Origin: Clostridia bacterium
Lineage (GTDB): Bacteria > Bacillota > Clostridia > Oscillospirales > CAG-382
Direction of reading: 5' to 3'
NCBI GenBank assembly: GCA_900757905.1
Contig: CAAEPN010000217.1
Location: 1 to 15,740, forward strand
DNA length: 15,740 bases
The first letter of the stretch is position 1, and every line of letters starts with the position of its first letter. The position numbers were made by a program, and so were the translations under genes. Shown here one piece after another: positions 14,273 through 15,740 of this stretch. Below the pieces are notes generated by a model. That model was given only the letters and a program-made list of their open reading frames with translations. It made no database searches and was not told the origin of the DNA.

Positions 14273-15740
14273 ATGAAAAAACGCTTTTTATCGTTTGCAT
14301 TTGCTCTTTTTTGCCTGTTTTCGCTTGGCGCGCACGCGCTTCAAATCCGCTTTGAGGGAGAAGACGAGGCAAAACTTGGCGGCTATATGGTGGTCGGCGA
14401 GTCGTATCGGCTGTATGTAGACGGATACGATTCGCCCGACACAGTGACATTCTACACGCCTGACATGGAGAATCTCCAAATAACCGACGGAAATCTTGTC
14501 ACGGTTCTTACACGAGACTCGGATCCGGATTTCATGTACCGCATTCGTGCAAGGGATTCCGTAACCGGCGCGATCATCGTGGATCGTGCGGTCAAGCTTT
14601 TGACAAAAGCCGATTCCATGAGCGTAAACGCCGAAGAAGTGATCTTATATCCCGGCGAAACCTTTACCATCGTGCCGACGCATACGCCGAGCGATTCGAC
14701 CAACCGGCTGCTCTATTTAAGCGACTCCGAATATTTTACTGTCAGCACCTCCGGCGAGATTACGGCGCAAGCGGTCGGAACGGGCACAGTGCGCGTTCTC
14801 TCGAAGATCAACAGGCTCTTTCCTGACGACGATCCGCGGGTCTTGGAGCAGGACGTGACCGTGCATGTGCATGAACACGTGTGGAGCGACGATTGGACGG
14901 CCTCCGACGACTATCATTATCATGCCTGTACGGCGGAGTATTGCAAGATCACCGATATAAGCGAAATGCCTGGTTATGCGGCGCACATCTACGAAAACGA
15001 TGTCTGCACGGTGTGCAGCGCGAAGAAACCGGTTCGCGACATCGACGGCGACGGTCTTTACGATATCCAAACGGCGAACGATTTCCTTTCGTTTGCCGAA
15101 AAGGTGAATGCCGGAGAGACGACAGCAAACGCAAAACTGATGAACGATATCGATTTTGCCGGAAAGACGCTTATCCCGGTCGGCACGGCGGAAAGCCCGT
15201 ATGCCGGTACGTTTGACGGCAAGGGTTACACGATTCGCGGCATCGACTGCGATGTGACAAGCGATAACTTCGGCCTGTTCGGCGTGCTTTACGGCACGGT
15301 GTGCAATGTCAAGGCCGAGGGCGAGATACGCATTACCGGAAATGCGACCTATGTCGGCGGCGTAGTTGCACATGCAAAAAGCACTCTGACGGACGACGGC
15401 GCGGTGCTTCAAAACATCGTTTCGAATGTCAATATCACCGGCGACGGCGTCGGCATTCATGTCGGCGGCGTACTTGGCAGCTCGGAGGGACTTGAAGGCG
15501 AGGTATTTCTTGAAAAGTGTCTGTATGGCGGCAAGATCGAGCTTCCGAATTCGCGCAATTCAATCGGCGGCGTAATGGGCTATGCCAACGACGGCGTGGT
15601 GATTTACCGCTGCGGCTTTACCGGTTCGGTTTCGGTCAAAGAGACCGGCTATCCGGGCGGCATTTTGGGATATGTGAACAATGAGAATTTCGGCGGCCTT
15701 ATGTATTCGTTTGCGGCCGGAACAAGTACCGGCGGCTTGG
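14273..15740 (+). CDS. Second secreted GLUG/Cys-His protein, paralog of the preceding gene (3' end beyond window)
   Basis: The frame from the ATG at 14273 stays open for 489 codons to the window end. AGGAG lies 7 bases before the ATG, and the gap to the upstream gene is only 20 bases, so the two form an operon. A signal peptide MKKRFLSFAFALFCLFSLGA (cleavage likely after AHA at 22) is followed by a beta-rich part and a BIG2-like domain (about 115-180, with ILYPGETFTIVPTHTPSDST and GEITAQAVGTGTVRV). One Cys/His unit covers 200-250 (HEHVWSDDWTAS, HACTAEYC, ENDVCTVCSA). Then DIDGDGLYDIQTANDFLSFA and GTFDGKGYTIRGI, and GLUG repeats VGGVVAH, VGGVLGSS, IGGVMGYAND and GGILGYVNN. It aligns closely with the upstream protein from the LSFA/LFAA helix on. 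Function unknown. Confidence 0.9.
   Translation, partial: MKKRFLSFAFALFCLFSLGAHALQIRFEGEDEAKLGGYMVVGESYRLYVDGYDSPDTVTFYTPDMENLQITDGNLVTVLTRDSDPDFMYRIRARDSVTGAIIVDRAVKLLTKADSMSVNAEEVILYPGETFTIVPTHTPSDSTNRLLYLSDSEYFTVSTSGEITAQAVGTGTVRVLSKINRLFPDDDPRVLEQDVTVHVHEHVWSDDWTASDDYHYHACTAEYCKITDISEMPGYAAHIYENDVCTVCSAKKPVRDIDGDGLYDIQTANDFLSFAEKVNAGETTANAKLMNDIDFAGKTLIPVGTAESPYAGTFDGKGYTIRGIDCDVTSDNFGLFGVLYGTVCNVKAEGEIRITGNATYVGGVVAHAKSTLTDDGAVLQNIVSNVNITGDGVGIHVGGVLGSSEGLEGEVFLEKCLYGGKIELPNSRNSIGGVMGYANDGVVIYRCGFTGSVSVKETGYPGGILGYVNNENFGGLMYSFAAGTSTGGL

Noticed and set aside
14881..15460. Open frames in other phases over the second secreted gene
   Set aside because: The frame from 14273 is uninterrupted to the window edge, has a signal peptide and aligns with the upstream paralog, so the other frames are shadows.

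Overview
The window looks like a piece of chromosome from a low-GC-type Gram-positive bacterium, most probably a member of the Clostridia. This rests on several things seen together: strong AGGAGG-type ribosome binding sites, TTGACA-17-TATAAT promoters, a lipoprotein PstS, a RemB/DUF370 protein between recF and gyrB, a DUF512 radical-SAM protein next to der, a TagA/WecG-type teichoic-acid glycosyltransferase, and secreted Cys/His-repeat plus GLUG proteins. The species cannot be named from the sequence alone. The base composition is moderate, with AT-rich intergenic regions.

Layout. Everything from 1 to 11253 is on the minus strand, so it is described here in transcription order. (a) 11253 to 6780 is tagA/wecG-like, recF, remB, gyrB, a tightly spaced run of envelope and DNA-maintenance genes read from a good promoter at 11338-11366, possibly with an extra gyrB promoter in the end of remB. 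(b) 6647 to 5846 is yceD (DUF177) and rpmF (L32). yceD has a perfect consensus promoter. A second near-consensus promoter for rpmF overlaps the yceD stop codon. A strong hairpin follows rpmF. (c) 5709 to 3014 is the DUF512 radical-SAM protein and the ribosome-assembly GTPase der, closed by a clear terminator at 2949-2980. (d) 2799 to 1 is the phosphate-uptake operon pstS-pstC-pstA-pstB, with pstB cut by the window edge after 35 codons.

The plus-strand part begins after a 302-base divergent promoter region. A TTGACA-17-TATACT promoter drives two tandem secreted paralogs: a complete 898-residue protein (11556-14252) and a second one (14273 onward) that is still open at the window end. Both have a signal peptide, N-terminal beta/Ig-like segments, Cys/His repeats and a Gly-rich GLUG-type region. 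The first has many Cys/His units and the second only one.

Most of the window is housekeeping. The points most worth a second look are the secreted paralog pair of unknown function, a PstS whose two halves are in swapped order compared with the classical protein, acidic insertions in both GyrB and RecF from the same operon, the unusual neighbours of recF and gyrB (no dnaA, dnaN or gyrA), and the palindromic repeats in the divergent promoter region. I saw no tRNA, rRNA, CRISPR, insertion sequence, riboswitch or replication origin.
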